A program made the translations under genes and the position numbers. Shown here one piece after another: positions 52,189-62,314 of a stretch of 64,000 bases of DNA. The stretch spans positions 1,116,001 through 1,180,000 of the forward strand of contig CP073743.1 of assembly GCA_024397935.1 (NCBI GenBank), given 5' to 3'. The notes below the pieces were generated by a model, which saw only the letters and a list, made by a program, of their open reading frames with translations, was not told the origin of the DNA and did no database searches. This DNA comes from a bacterium SCSIO 12844 (GTDB lineage: Bacteria > Pseudomonadota > Gammaproteobacteria > Francisellales > Francisellaceae). Position 1 is the first letter of the stretch. Every line of letters starts with the position of its first letter.

Positions 52189-53553
52189 TTATATTTCTTT
52201 AGCTAAATCTTTGGCAAGTCCTGTATAAGTTTCAGGTAGTAGTTCAAATAGCTGTACCTTCGCGTTACTTGGTATATTCAATTGGCTAATAAAGGCTCTC
52301 ATATCTTCTATATTTAATCGTTTACCTCTTGTTAAGGCTTTCAGTTTTTCATAAGGTTTTTCAATACCATAACGGCGCATTACTGTTTGAACAGCTTCTC
52401 CCAAAACTTCAATATTACTGTTTAAATCATTTAATAGAATATTTTGGTTAACCTCTAATTTGTTTATGCCTTTAAGTAATGCTTGATAAGCAATTAATCC
52501 ATGTGCAAACCCAACGCCAATATTACGTAGCACTGTAGAGTCAGTTAAGTCTCTTTGAAAACGGGATATAGGTAGTTTTTGAGCTAAATGTGTCATCATA
52601 GCATTGGCAATACCTAGGTTTCCTTCAGCATTTTCAAAATCAATTGGGTTAACTTTATGTGGCATAGTTGATGATCCAACTTCACCTTCAATCGTTTTTT
52701 GTTTGAAGTAATTAAAAGAAATATATCCCCAAATATCACGAGAAAAATCGATTAAAATTGTGTGAATACGTACGAACAAATCTAAAACTTCAGCAATATA
52801 ATCATGTGGTTCAATTTGTGTTGTATAAGGGTTATAGCTAAGCCCTAAACTTTCAACAAACTCGGTTGCAAATTGTGGCCAATTAATTTCGGGATAAGCA
52901 CTGATATGTGCATTAAAGTTTCCAACAGCACCATTAATTTTGCCTAGATATTCTACTTTATCAATTTGTTTTAATTGGCGGTTTAGGCGTGCATAAATAT
53001 TGGCAAACTCTTTACCTAAAGTGGATGGTGATGCTGGTTGACCATGTGTTTTTGATAACAATGGAATTTCAGCATACCTATGGGCTAATTGCTGTAAAGT
53101 AGTTAAGATATCTACTAAATAAGGCTTGACTGTTTTAATGGTGTCTTTAAGCATTAATGCATAAGATAAGTTATTGATATCTTCTGATGTACAAGCAAAA
53201 TGAATAAACTCACCTAGTTGATTTAAATGTTCGTTTTTTGATAGTTTTTCTTTAATTAAATATTCAACTGCTTTAACGTCATGATTAGTTGTTTTTTCAA
53301 TATGTTTTACAGTTAATGCATCATCTTGATTAAAATTGTTGATAATGTCATTTAAAAACTTAACTTCATCATTACTAAATTTAGGTAATTCCTTAATATC
53401 AGTATGATTAGAAAGTTCAATAAACCAGCGAATTTCAATTAAGGTACGATAATAAATAAGCCCATATTCAGATGTGATTTTATTTAAAGAAGCTACTTTG
53501 GATTGGTATCGTCCATCAATAGGTGAAATAGAAAAAATAGTTGTATCTGACAT
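52189..53553 (-). CDS. purB: Adenylosuccinate lyase
   Basis: A 454-residue fumarase/aspartase-superfamily enzyme with signature GEVGSSTMPHKVNPIDFENA and catalytic-region stretches KTTNHDVKAVEYLIKE and KTHGQPASPSTLGKE. It cleaves adenylosuccinate to AMP and SAICAR to AICAR in purine synthesis. It follows smpB by 2 bp on the same strand, so the two are probably co-transcribed. Confidence 0.96.
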   Translation of the reverse strand: MSDTTIFSISPIDGRYQSKVASLNKITSEYGLIYYRTLIEIRWFIELSNHTDIKELPKFSNDEVKFLNDIINNFNQDDALTVKHIEKTTNHDVKAVEYLIKEKLSKNEHLNQLGEFIHFACTSEDINNLSYALMLKDTIKTVKPYLVDILTTLQQLAHRYAEIPLLSKTHGQPASPSTLGKEFANIYARLNRQLKQIDKVEYLGKINGAVGNFNAHISAYPEINWPQFATEFVESLGLSYNPYTTQIEPHDYIAEVLDLFVRIHTILIDFSRDIWGYISFNYFKQKTIEGEVGSSTMPHKVNPIDFENAEGNLGIANAMMTHLAQKLPISRFQRDLTDSTVLRNIGVGFAHGLIAYQALLKGINKLEVNQNILLNDLNSNIEVLGEAVQTVMRRYGIEKPYEKLKALTRGKRLNIEDMRAFISQLNIPSNAKVQLFELLPETYTGLAKDLAKEI

Positions 53554-53555
53554 AA

Positions 53556-54032
53556 TTACCTCTGTTTTTTAAATATGCGTTCTTTTTCACGCTGCCAATC
53601 TCTTTCTTTGCTGCTGGAGCGTTTATCATGTAATTTTTTACCTTTAGCTAAGGCAATTTCAACTTTGACTCGACTACCTTTAAAGTACATTGCTAAAGGT
53701 ACAATGGTGTAACCTTCTTTTTCAACACCACCAATTAATTTATTAATTTCACGTCGATTAAGTAGTAATTTTCTTGTTGCCGATGGATCAGCTACTACAT
53801 GAGTTGAGGCACTATGAAGTGGTGTAATTAATGCATTTAATAGCCAAACCTCACCTTTTCTAACAATAACGTGACTATCAGATATTTGTACCCGGCCTTG
53901 GCGTATACTTTTAATTTCCCACCCCTTTAGGACAATACCTGCTTCGTATTTATCTTCTAGTATGTAGTCATGGCGAGCTTTACGATTTAGTGCAATCGTA
54001 GAGTCACTATGATTGGATTTCTTTTTTTTCAT
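53556..54032 (-). CDS. smpB: SsrA-binding protein SmpB
   Basis: A 158-residue protein with the SmpB beta-barrel: [39 protein letters not shown] and the basic tail [15 protein letters not shown]. SmpB binds tmRNA in trans-translation to rescue stalled ribosomes. Start ATG 54032 gives the normal family length; an in-frame ATG 24 codons earlier would extend into the divergent promoter region. Divergent from ratA (97-bp gap), a conserved gammaproteobacterial arrangement. Confidence 0.96.
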   Translation of the reverse strand: MKKKKSNHSDSTIALNRKARHDYILEDKYEAGIVLKGWEIKSIRQGRVQISDSHVIVRKGEVWLLNALITPLHSASTHVVADPSATRKLLLNRREINKLIGGVEKEGYTIVPLAMYFKGSRVKVEIALAKGKKLHDKRSSSKERDWQREKERIFKKQR

Positions 54033-54129
54033 TGCTAAATGTTTTCCTATAAGCAGATAATTTGCTACAATGGCACCGATTTTAGCATGATTTGATTCAA
54101 ACAATACAGAATAAAAATAGAGAAAAAAG

Positions 54130-54570
54130 ATGAGTAAAGTTGAAAAAAGTGCAACTGTTTCTTATTCAGCAGAAGCGATGTTTAATTTAGTTAATGATAT
54201 TGAAGCGTATTCTGAGTTTCTACCTTGGTGTTCAAAAGCAGAAGTTTTAAAGCGTACTGATGACTTAGTTGAGGGTAAGTTATATGTTGCAAAAGGGGGC
54301 TTTGAGAAATCGTTTGCAACGAGAAATCGCTTGAAAAAAAATAAAGAAATGACATTGGAACTATTAGAAGGGCCATTTAAAAAACTTTATGGTCTATGGC
54401 AATTTAATGAAATTGATGATCACTCATGTACAGTTAATTTTACCATGGAGTTTGAATTTTCTAATCCATTTATGGCAATGACTGTTGGTATGGTGTTTAA
54501 TAATATTGCCAATACAATGCTAGATGCATTTTGTAAGCGTGCTGATGAAGTATACGGTGGTAAAGCTTAA
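54130..54570 (+). CDS. ratA: RatA family START-domain protein
   Basis: A 146-residue START/polyketide-cyclase-like protein ([46 protein letters not shown]). In E. coli RatA was described as a toxin blocking 70S ribosome assembly; homologues resemble coenzyme Q10-binding COQ10. Chromosomal and next to smpB as usual. Confidence 0.92.
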   Translation: MSKVEKSATVSYSAEAMFNLVNDIEAYSEFLPWCSKAEVLKRTDDLVEGKLYVAKGGFEKSFATRNRLKKNKEMTLELLEGPFKKLYGLWQFNEIDDHSCTVNFTMEFEFSNPFMAMTVGMVFNNIANTMLDAFCKRADEVYGGKA

Positions 54571-54572
54571 TT

Positions 54573-54884
54573 ATGTCTTCTAAGTGTGTAGAAGTTTGTT
54601 ATGCATTGCCTAAGATTCAGTATGTAATTAGCGTAATGTTTAAAGATGGTATGACCATTAGAGAAATAATTTTAACTTCTGACATTTTAAATGATATTGC
54701 TGAATTAGAATTGGATGAACTAATCGTTGGTATTTTTTCAAAGAAAAAACAGTTAGATGATCTTGTAAATGCTGGTGATCGAATTGAAATTTACCGTCTT
54801 TTAACCATTGATCCAATGGAAGCAAGGCGTATTCGAGCAGAAAAAAAGCGCAAGGAGAAAAAGTTAAATCAATTTGGTGCTTAA
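54573..54884 (+). CDS. ratB: RatB/RnfH family ubiquitin-fold protein
   Basis: A 103-residue UPF0125 protein (VEVCYALPKIQYVISVMFKD, GDRIEIYRLLTIDPMEARR). It starts 2 bp after ratA. Despite the toxin-antitoxin style name, an antitoxin role for RatB is not established. The basic Lys-rich tail is typical. Confidence 0.92.
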   Translation: MSSKCVEVCYALPKIQYVISVMFKDGMTIREIILTSDILNDIAELELDELIVGIFSKKKQLDDLVNAGDRIEIYRLLTIDPMEARRIRAEKKRKEKKLNQFGA

Positions 54885-55000
54885 GTTAATCATAATGTTT
54901 GATGCGCTATTTATGGAAGCAAATTGACAAATCAACTAAACTAACAAAATGAGTATTATTTGTTAAAGTATCTAGTTGAATATCAATGGAATGAAGATAA

Positions 55001-56239
55001 ATGGATAAATCAAATAGTGAATATGTGCAAAGAAGACTAAAGGCTGCTTCTTGTCTTATACCAGCAGGTTCACATGTTTTTGAATTAGGTTTAAGTGATA
55101 CAAATCTTAAAGATCAATTACCATTTGGTTGCCAGCATAGTTACTTTAATTTAGCAAATAACAATGTATTACCAGATATCAGTCAAAATTATAATTTAAT
55201 CGCAGGGCTTGATTGTTGGGAATATTTAGATGATTTACCTCAAGCAATTGCAAGGCTTACAGCTTATAAAAAAGATCTTTTAATATCCTATCAGTTTGCA
55301 GATGGTATGAGTGATGAGTCACGAATTAAATTAGGTTGGCATAATCATTTAAAAAAAATGGATTTATTAAAACTTTTTCAACATAATGGTCTTTATCTTC
55401 AAAAAGAATTAAAAATTAGTAATCATGAGTCTTTATTTTTGGTTTCCTCTAAGCCACTTTTAAAGCAACGCCCTAAAAAGAAAGTTTTAGTTGTATCTTA
55501 TAATAACATTGGTAATTTTGGTGATAGGCTTGGAGCTCATTGCTTAACTAAAATTTTACCATCAAATGCATTTGTTGAATACGCTACATTTAAACCGTTT
55601 AGTGCCAATTTAAAAGTAAAATATGATTTAGTTATTATTGGGATTGGCAATAGCATTTTTGAACCGATTTTAACAGATGAGTTAATTACTTTAGTAAGGC
55701 ATGCAAAAAAATCAATTGGCATATTTGGGACGCAATATAGAGAAAAAATTTCACAAAAAAATATTAAAGAACTATTTAAATATCTAGACTTTTGGTTTGC
55801 ACGTTATAAAGAAGATGTGCTTATTTATGGAGATTATGCGAATCAAGTTGAGCATTTAGGTGATTGGTTAATTAGTGAGTTTCCTATGGTTAATGCATCA
55901 GAAGAAGGTGTCTTAAAGGTAGGTGATGAAATCTTAAAAAATTTACCATTAGATCGTACAATTCAACAAATTAATAAATATAAACAGGTTTTTTCAACAA
56001 GACTACATCCTTTAATATGTGCGATGACCAGTGCTGATCAAATTGGTTATTTAGAGCAACCGGATGTTGATGGCCTTTTAGCTGGTAAATTTCGTTCAAT
56101 GTTGTTAGATGTATATGGTTATCATTATCCTCAAAATCAAATGTTTCAAAATGATAAGCTTGCAGTGGCAAATTATAGAGGTTTGGTTCTAAGAAAAATG
56201 AAGCTACTAGAAAATAAAATTGATGAGTATTTAAGATGA
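55001..56239 (+). CDS. Methyltransferase-like / polysaccharide pyruvyltransferase-like fusion
   Basis: A 412-residue protein. Residues 1-150 look like a degraded class I SAM-methyltransferase domain (AGSHVFELGLSD as a motif I-like loop, LIAGLDCWEYLDDLPQAI as the post-IV region). Residues about 160-400 resemble polysaccharide pyruvyltransferases: VLVVSYNNIGNFGDRLGAHC, YDLVIIGIGNSIFEP, STRLHPLICAM. The second family adds ketal pyruvate to surface glycans; acceptor unknown. The full glycine loop (ExGxGxG) of methyltransferases is not present, so the first half may be non-catalytic. It converges on a TPR-glycosyltransferase gene, suggesting a glycan-modification pair. Confidence 0.6.
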   Translation: MDKSNSEYVQRRLKAASCLIPAGSHVFELGLSDTNLKDQLPFGCQHSYFNLANNNVLPDISQNYNLIAGLDCWEYLDDLPQAIARLTAYKKDLLISYQFADGMSDESRIKLGWHNHLKKMDLLKLFQHNGLYLQKELKISNHESLFLVSSKPLLKQRPKKKVLVVSYNNIGNFGDRLGAHCLTKILPSNAFVEYATFKPFSANLKVKYDLVIIGIGNSIFEPILTDELITLVRHAKKSIGIFGTQYREKISQKNIKELFKYLDFWFARYKEDVLIYGDYANQVEHLGDWLISEFPMVNASEEGVLKVGDEILKNLPLDRTIQQINKYKQVFSTRLHPLICAMTSADQIGYLEQPDVDGLLAGKFRSMLLDVYGYHYPQNQMFQNDKLAVANYRGLVLRKMKLLENKIDEYLR

Positions 56240-56307
56240 GAAGCTCATCATTTTATTCTGATGTAAATGTAGAGGCGTCGTAAGTGCCTTTATTTTTGAA
56301 ATATAGA

Positions 56308-58188
56308 TTATTTTTTAGATAACTCATTGACTCGACGATTTAAGTTATTGAATATACTATGCCAATTTCCTTTCTCTATTTGCCAGATTAATTCAGTAGC
56401 ATCGTACCAGTAGCTTGTTTTAGATTTTTTACAAACCCCCCAGCGCCATTCAATTTGATAAGAAGATAATAAAATTAAAGTTTTAAGGCCTAAGGCTGAT
56501 GCAAGATGTGCTTGTGCTGTATCCACTGAAATAAGTACATCTAGATTTTTTAATAATGAAGCAGTATCAAGAAAATCATCCATATATTGGCCAATATCAG
56601 TAATACTATGCTGATCAAGTAATTGCTTGTCATTATCAGATAAATCTTTTTGAAACGAGTAGAGTTGACAGTTTTCTGGAAGTTTAAAATTTTCAAGAAA
56701 CTCATTTAGATGTAAGGATCTAATTTTATTATTGCCGTAGGATTGGCCTCCTGCCCAAACAATACCAATTTTAAACTGATCATTATCAAAGTATTTCTTT
56801 TTATATTTGTTTTGTAGCTCTATATCGCATTTAAGATAAGATGAAGTAAAGGGCATATTATTTTGATTAATACCAAGAACGCCTGCAGTATCCATCATAG
56901 GGATACTATAATCACAGTGTTCTTCTAAAGGCTCAGTAATAAATTGAGCATTTGGAAAAGATAGCTTAAAAAGTCTATGTAACTGGGGGTGACGATTAAG
57001 ATAGACTATCACTTTAGCATTTTTGTCTAACAAGTATTGTATGAATCGTGAACTCATAAACATATCACCAAAGCCTTGCTCATGTCTTAAATAAACAACT
57101 TTATTTTTAAATTCAAGTTGGTTTGAATCGATTTTGTTAGATGCTTTTAGTTGTTTAAGTGCTTTGTCTTTATCTTTGCTTTTTTTGATATGTCGGTATT
57201 TATATTTTCGCCAACCTTTCTCAAATTCTAATTTACTTAGTAAGACAAATGCGTAGTTTGCATGTGCATCGGCATAATCTGGATTAATTTCAAGCGCTTT
57301 TTCATAATATATAATAGCTTCTTCAATATAACCGCATTCATGTAATGTACCACCAAGATTACAATATACTTCTTCATTATCTGGATTTTTTTCAATAATA
57401 GCTTCAAAGATATCAATAGCTTGTTCATATTGACCTAGTTCATGGTATAAACTACCTAAGTTTGTATAAGCTTCAATATAATCAGGGTTTATTTCTAAAG
57501 CTTTTTCATAAAACTTTTTAGCCTGATCAAAATTGTTCATATCTTTATAAATATTACCTAAATTTGAATAAGCTTCAACGTAATTAGGGTTATGTTTAAG
57601 TGCATTATTATAAGCAGAAACTGCTTCTTCATAATTAGATTGTTCATTAAAGAGATTACCTAAATTAAAATGAGTATTCGCATTTAATGGGTTAAGCAAT
57701 AATGCTTTTTTATAGTTTGAAATGGCTTGGTCATATTCACCTAATTTTCTTAAAGTAACGCCAAGATTTGAATATGCACTAACATGCCCTGGATTTATGT
57801 CAATGGCTTTTTTATAGCTAGTAATTGCTTCATTATAGTGTTGCTTTTGATGTAGAAGCCCACCTAAGTTACTATAGGCCTCTGCATAGTTTGGATTAAG
57901 TTCAGTTGCTTTTTTGTAGTTAGCAATAGCTTCATCTATTTTATTTTGTTCTCTTTGTACATTGGCAAGTTGAAAGTAAATATCTGCAATTTCAGGATTA
58001 GCTTGTATTGCTTTTTTAATAAAAGACTCAGATTTTTGATACTTATTTAGCAATTGATAAATAATGCCAACTAGGTAATTAGCATTATAATTATTAGGTT
58101 CTTTTTTTAATATTTTTAAACAGGATTTTTTTGCTTTTTCGATGTGACCTTTTTCATACAATTTCAAGGCATAAGATATATCATTCAA
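56308..58188 (-). CDS. TPR-repeat protein with C-terminal glycosyltransferase-9-like domain
   Basis: A 626-residue cytosolic protein with nine to ten tetratricopeptide repeats of 34 residues (residues about 1-345; recurrent AYSNLG and ALEINPDY), a basic linker, and a heptosyltransferase/GT9-like domain (about 365-600: VVYLRHEQGFGDMFMSSRFI, FKIGIVWAGGQSYG, DVLISVDTAQAHLASALG). The layout resembles bacterial TPR-glycosyltransferases thought to glycosylate proteins, but the acceptor is unknown. It could modify surface proteins encoded nearby; that is inference. Confidence 0.8.
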   Translation of the reverse strand: MNDISYALKLYEKGHIEKAKKSCLKILKKEPNNYNANYLVGIIYQLLNKYQKSESFIKKAIQANPEIADIYFQLANVQREQNKIDEAIANYKKATELNPNYAEAYSNLGGLLHQKQHYNEAITSYKKAIDINPGHVSAYSNLGVTLRKLGEYDQAISNYKKALLLNPLNANTHFNLGNLFNEQSNYEEAVSAYNNALKHNPNYVEAYSNLGNIYKDMNNFDQAKKFYEKALEINPDYIEAYTNLGSLYHELGQYEQAIDIFEAIIEKNPDNEEVYCNLGGTLHECGYIEEAIIYYEKALEINPDYADAHANYAFVLLSKLEFEKGWRKYKYRHIKKSKDKDKALKQLKASNKIDSNQLEFKNKVVYLRHEQGFGDMFMSSRFIQYLLDKNAKVIVYLNRHPQLHRLFKLSFPNAQFITEPLEEHCDYSIPMMDTAGVLGINQNNMPFTSSYLKCDIELQNKYKKKYFDNDQFKIGIVWAGGQSYGNNKIRSLHLNEFLENFKLPENCQLYSFQKDLSDNDKQLLDQHSITDIGQYMDDFLDTASLLKNLDVLISVDTAQAHLASALGLKTLILLSSYQIEWRWGVCKKSKTSYWYDATELIWQIEKGNWHSIFNNLNRRVNELSKK

Positions 58189-58367
58189 TTTTTAAACCCT
58201 ACATTTTAATATTATACATAAAAGTATAGAACAAATATCTAATTAGCAAAAAAATAAAAATACAATAAAAATATTACTTTTAATATTGATATCTATTATA
58301 TGTCTGATAAATTGTCGTGTGAACAACAACACAAACTTTATAATTACAGCACTTTAGGGGATTGCAA

Positions 58368-61300
58368 ATGTTTATTAATATAAATAGGCTAGGCTTATCT
58401 TGTGTATTATCTTTATCATTTATGCTTTATGGGTGTCATAGTGATATTAATGGATCTTCTGATCCAGATAATAATGATCATGGCCAACCAACAAATAATG
58501 TTACTTATACATTAGAAGATAGCCATACTTCAGATGTAGCCGTTGTTGCATCAGATTATATAATAGATGTAGATTTGGCTGAAACAGCAACTAGTCTGCA
58601 AGTCGGCACGACTCCAACACCAAATGCTCAAGCTGATAATATACAGCTTAATTTTGTAACGCCATCACAGGCTGATCATTTTATCGTTAATTATTCATCT
58701 GCATGTAATGCATTAACAACAGATCAATTATGTCAGATTGCTGTAACACCAAAAGATAATGATTATGTTGGTCAGTCAGTGTCATACTATATTAGTGGCT
58801 CAGTTAATGGCCAAGATACACAGCTTTCAGATGAGTCATTTAAAGTAGAGTCATTAACGAATAAATACCCAACTGTTATTGGTAGTGGCGCAACAAATTC
58901 AAAAACACAAAAAATTATTGTTGAAAATAGTACAGGTACTGATGTAGATGTGAGCAAAGATATTTTTACTTCAAATGACCCAGAAATATTATTTGATTCG
59001 CATTGTAACGGTACATTAGAGAATGGACAAACTTGTTCAGTTGGTGTTTTAGCTAATAATGAACATACGTTTACTAAGTCAGTTAATTATCAAATGATTA
59101 ATACAAGCAACCATATTCAAGCAATGGCTGCTCAAATTTCAGTGATTAGACCGATTGTTAAGGTATGGCCTAGAAATATCACATTAAATTCAGGTGAATC
59201 TAAAAAAGTTTATATTATTAATGCATCACCAGTTGCAGCGCATAATATAGAAATGACACCATCTGATTCAGAAATTCAGATAAGTAATAATACTTGTACA
59301 AAGAATTTAGCACCATTAAGTGCTTGTAGCATTGAATTAAATAAAACTGCTACGCCGCAAGGAACATATAATTTATCAGTAACAGGTGATAACTTTAATC
59401 AATCAAATCAAGTTTCAGTGGATGTTGTAAAACCAAATTACCTAACAGTTAGTTTATCAAATAAGCATATTACAACGAATAGTAATATTCAAAAGCATAT
59501 TACAGTTAATGTAACTAATAATGGTAATTACGATATTAATAATTTAAAACTAACAACAACACCTGCTTTAGAAAATCTAACGGTTAATACTGGCACAAGT
59601 ACATGCCAAGATAGTATGACATTAACTCAAGGTGCGTCATGTCAGTATGATTTAGACTATAACCCAGGTAATATTACGCAACCAGCTTATACAGATACAA
59701 TGATTAATGTTAGTGGGGATGGTACATTAACACAGCATAAGCCATTGACGGTTGATAATTATCCTGAATATTATACAACACCTCAAAATAGCCAACGTTT
59801 CCATCAAGGTTTACCAGATAATTATGTAATCACTTCATTTGTTTTACCAAATGGTGTGATTTATGCAGGTACCAATGCTGGTGGTTTAGCCATCTCAAAA
59901 GATAATGGTAAAACTTGGGTTGATCTAACAACAGCTAATGGCCTTAGTCTAAATAAAATTCGGGCATTATTTGTAACCCAAGGTGGTAAAAACATTTATG
60001 TTGGTACTTATAGTGGTCTTGTGGTCTCTCATGATTATGGTCAAACTTGGATAAAAGCAAAGGATACAGGTGTTGGTGGAATTATTTCTGCTATTTATGT
60101 AGTAACTAATGACAATAATGGACAGCCAATTGATACAGTCTATATTGGTACAGGTAATGGTGCAGGTAAGTCATTTGCAATATCTTATGATAATGGCAGT
60201 AGTTGGCAGTCAAAAACAGGCGTGCCTAACCTTGTATCAAATATTTATGTTGATGAAAGTGGAATTATTTATGTAGCATCTAAAGGTGGCTTATATATTT
60301 CACAAGATAGTAGTGGTAATGCTTTTAATCTAGAAAATGGTCAAGATGGTGATACATTAGCCTCAACAACAATTAAAGGGCTATTAGTTCATAATGGAGT
60401 TATTTATGTTGGAACAGTGAATGGATTATCTGTCTCTAACGATGGTGGTAACCATTATCATACAATCAATAAAGTGAATAATGGCATTGTAAATAATACC
60501 ATTCGAGATATTTTTGTTAAAAATAAGTTAATCTATTTAGCAACCGACGGTGGTCTTTCAATTTCATCAATTGCTAATCATGTAAATATGCAGAAATGGC
60601 ATAATTTTACAGTAGTTAATGGACTTGGAAGCAATAAAGTAAAGTCAGTATTTGTGGAAAATCATAAAATTTATGTGGCAACAACAGGTGGCTTTTCTTA
60701 TTCTAAATTACTGAATTCTGTAAAACTGCATAAAGTAATATTTAAAAATACTGTTCAAAACTTAAATGGATTGGCAAATAACAATATTAATCAGTTAGTT
60801 AATGAGAATAGTGTACTTTATGCAGCAACAATTAGCGGTTTGTCAGTTTCTAGTGATACAGGAAAAAACTGGGCTACTTATACAACTGAAGATGGTTTAG
60901 CTGATAATTATATTAGAACTATTTATGTAAAAAATGGTGTAATTTATGCAGGTACTAAAAATGGTTTGTCTATTTTACCTAAAGGTGCAAATCAGTTTAA
61001 TCCTAAAATAACGAAGGCCAATGGTTTAGGTAGTAATGTAATTGATAGTATTTATGTAACTGATGGCAGTATTTATGCTGGAACTGATAAAGGTCTATTC
61101 GTTTCAACTGATTCAACAGGTAGTCAATTTAATCCAGTTGCTGATCATACGGGTATGCTAACAAATAAACAGATTAATAGTATTTATGTCTCAAATGATG
61201 GAAAAACAATTTATGTTGCTACTAATGATGGGTTTTATTCATCAATTAATTCTGCAGTAGTATTTAAAAAAGCGAATGATTTAGGTGATTATCAAGTCAA

Positions 61301-61682
61301 TACGATAGAAGTATCAAATGATGGCCAAACAATTTATGTAGGTACTATTAATGGCTTATATATTGGTCATAAGAAAAATAGGGGTATATTATCATTTGAT
61401 GACCCTATAACGACAAGTAGTGGTCTTATTGGTAATAATATTCAAAGTATTTATGTTACAAGTGATGACAATACAATTTATTTGGGAATTAATAAAAAAG
61501 GTTCTCAGCATGTAGAGTCTAACAGTGGTCTTTCAATCTCAACTGATGGTGGTACTACTTGGATGAATAAATTAACGAGCAATGGTTTAGGTAGTAATCG
61601 TGTTAATAGTGTACTAGAAATGAATAATACAATCTATGTTGGGACGATTATGGGTATTGCTAAGACAGAGCTAAGTGCTTAA
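58368..61682 (+). CDS. Lipoprotein with Cys-pair Ig-like domains and 14 propeller blades
   Basis: A 1104-residue lipoprotein: signal peptide with lipobox (LSFMLYGC), Asp/Asn-rich linker, four Cys-pair Ig-like domains (about 58550-59760, each with a CxxxL and a downstream GxxC element such as GQTCSVGV and GASCQYDLDYNP), then 14 propeller blades (59820-61670) with the repeated IYVGT-x2-GL-x-IS motif and some Asp-box elements (SKDNGKTW). Fourteen fits two seven-bladed propellers, as in the sensor part of hybrid two-component systems, but no kinase is attached. Start ATG 58368 follows AGGGG with 7-bp spacing; a TTG two codons earlier was rejected. Overlaps the convergent gene by 4 bp. Role unknown, probably ligand or glycan binding at the cell surface. 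Confidence 0.75.
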   Translation: MFININRLGLSCVLSLSFMLYGCHSDINGSSDPDNNDHGQPTNNVTYTLEDSHTSDVAVVASDYIIDVDLAETATSLQVGTTPTPNAQADNIQLNFVTPSQADHFIVNYSSACNALTTDQLCQIAVTPKDNDYVGQSVSYYISGSVNGQDTQLSDESFKVESLTNKYPTVIGSGATNSKTQKIIVENSTGTDVDVSKDIFTSNDPEILFDSHCNGTLENGQTCSVGVLANNEHTFTKSVNYQMINTSNHIQAMAAQISVIRPIVKVWPRNITLNSGESKKVYIINASPVAAHNIEMTPSDSEIQISNNTCTKNLAPLSACSIELNKTATPQGTYNLSVTGDNFNQSNQVSVDVVKPNYLTVSLSNKHITTNSNIQKHITVNVTNNGNYDINNLKLTTTPALENLTVNTGTSTCQDSMTLTQGASCQYDLDYNPGNITQPAYTDTMINVSGDGTLTQHKPLTVDNYPEYYTTPQNSQRFHQGLPDNYVITSFVLPNGVIYAGTNAGGLAISKDNGKTWVDLTTANGLSLNKIRALFVTQGGKNIYVGTYSGLVVSHDYGQTWIKAKDTGVGGIISAIYVVTNDNNGQPIDTVYIGTGNGAGKSFAISYDNGSSWQSKTGVPNLVSNIYVDESGIIYVASKGGLYISQDSSGNAFNLENGQDGDTLASTTIKGLLVHNGVIYVGTVNGLSVSNDGGNHYHTINKVNNGIVNNTIRDIFVKNKLIYLATDGGLSISSIANHVNMQKWHNFTVVNGLGSNKVKSVFVENHKIYVATTGGFSYSKLLNSVKLHKVIFKNTVQNLNGLANNNINQLVNENSVLYAATISGLSVSSDTGKNWATYTTEDGLADNYIRTIYVKNGVIYAGTKNGLSILPKGANQFNPKITKANGLGSNVIDSIYVTDGSIYAGTDKGLFVSTDSTGSQFNPVADHTGMLTNKQINSIYVSNDGKTIYVATNDGFYSSINSAVVFKKANDLGDYQVNTIEVSNDGQTIYVGTINGLYIGHKKNRGILSFDDPITTSSGLIGNNIQSIYVTSDDNTIYLGINKKGSQHVESNSGLSISTDGGTTWMNKLTSNGLGSNRVNSVLEMNNTIYVGTIMGIAKTELSA

Positions 61683-62290
61683 GCCTTTGTTTGGTGACTT
61701 TTGCTCCATAGAAAGAAGCGAAAAATATGCAAAAAAGCTGTGATTATTACTAATAATGAAAATAAATACGCAAGTGGAATAAATAAGCTAGGAATGCTAA
61801 TCATAATAATAAAAAAGATAAAAGTCTCAGCTCTTTCCATTAGTCCTTGGCTATAAAAAAAACTTTTTCCTTGGTTGGCTCTATTGGTAGTAAAAATCCC
61901 AATGACCAAAAAAGCACTAATACATAAAATAATAGAAGCAAGCATTAATAGTCCAGGTAATGCTCTTGTTTCTACATGATAGAAACATAAGCTTAAGATA
62001 ATCATAATCTCTACCATCCGGTCTGTCATAATATCTAAAATACAGCCTAAATCACTTTGCGTTTTACTAACTCTAGCCAATGTACCATCTAGGGTATCTA
62101 AATACCCAGATATAAGTAGAAAAATGATAGCAACAAAAGGTAGATTTAAAAAAATAGATATAGCAGAAATAAAGCCAGTTAATAATGATAAAAAGGTAAT
62201 TGTGATCGGGTGAACTTTACCACTTAATTGATAAGCAACCCAGTCAACAAAAAGTTTTTGATATGGTTTTCTAACAGATTGTTCTAACAT
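61679..62290 (-). CDS. CDP-alcohol phosphatidyltransferase family protein
   Basis: A 203-residue membrane enzyme with the complete family motif D-G-x2-A-R-x8-G-x3-D-x3-D (in LDTLDGTLARVSKTQSDLG and CILDIMTDR) and about six membrane helices. It transfers a phosphatidyl or phospho-alcohol group from a CDP-linked donor. Substrate not deducible; it is not clearly PgsA or PssA. Last gene of a likely ubiB-hinT operon. Confidence 0.85.
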   Translation of the reverse strand: MLEQSVRKPYQKLFVDWVAYQLSGKVHPITITFLSLLTGFISAISIFLNLPFVAIIFLLISGYLDTLDGTLARVSKTQSDLGCILDIMTDRMVEIMIILSLCFYHVETRALPGLLMLASIILCISAFLVIGIFTTNRANQGKSFFYSQGLMERAETFIFFIIMISIPSLFIPLAYLFSLLVIITAFLHIFRFFLWSKSHQTKA

Positions 62291-62314
62291 AGTGGTCTTC
62301 GTTTTTTATAACAA

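Noticed and set aside
54130-54884. ratA-ratB as a classical toxin-antitoxin module
   Set aside because: These are conserved chromosomal neighbours of smpB in gammaproteobacteria, and RatB is not established as an antitoxin.
56261-56296. Short AGGC/GCCT hairpin plus T run after the pyruvyltransferase-like gene
   Set aside because: The stem is only four or five pairs; it may terminate weakly but cannot be supported as a feature.
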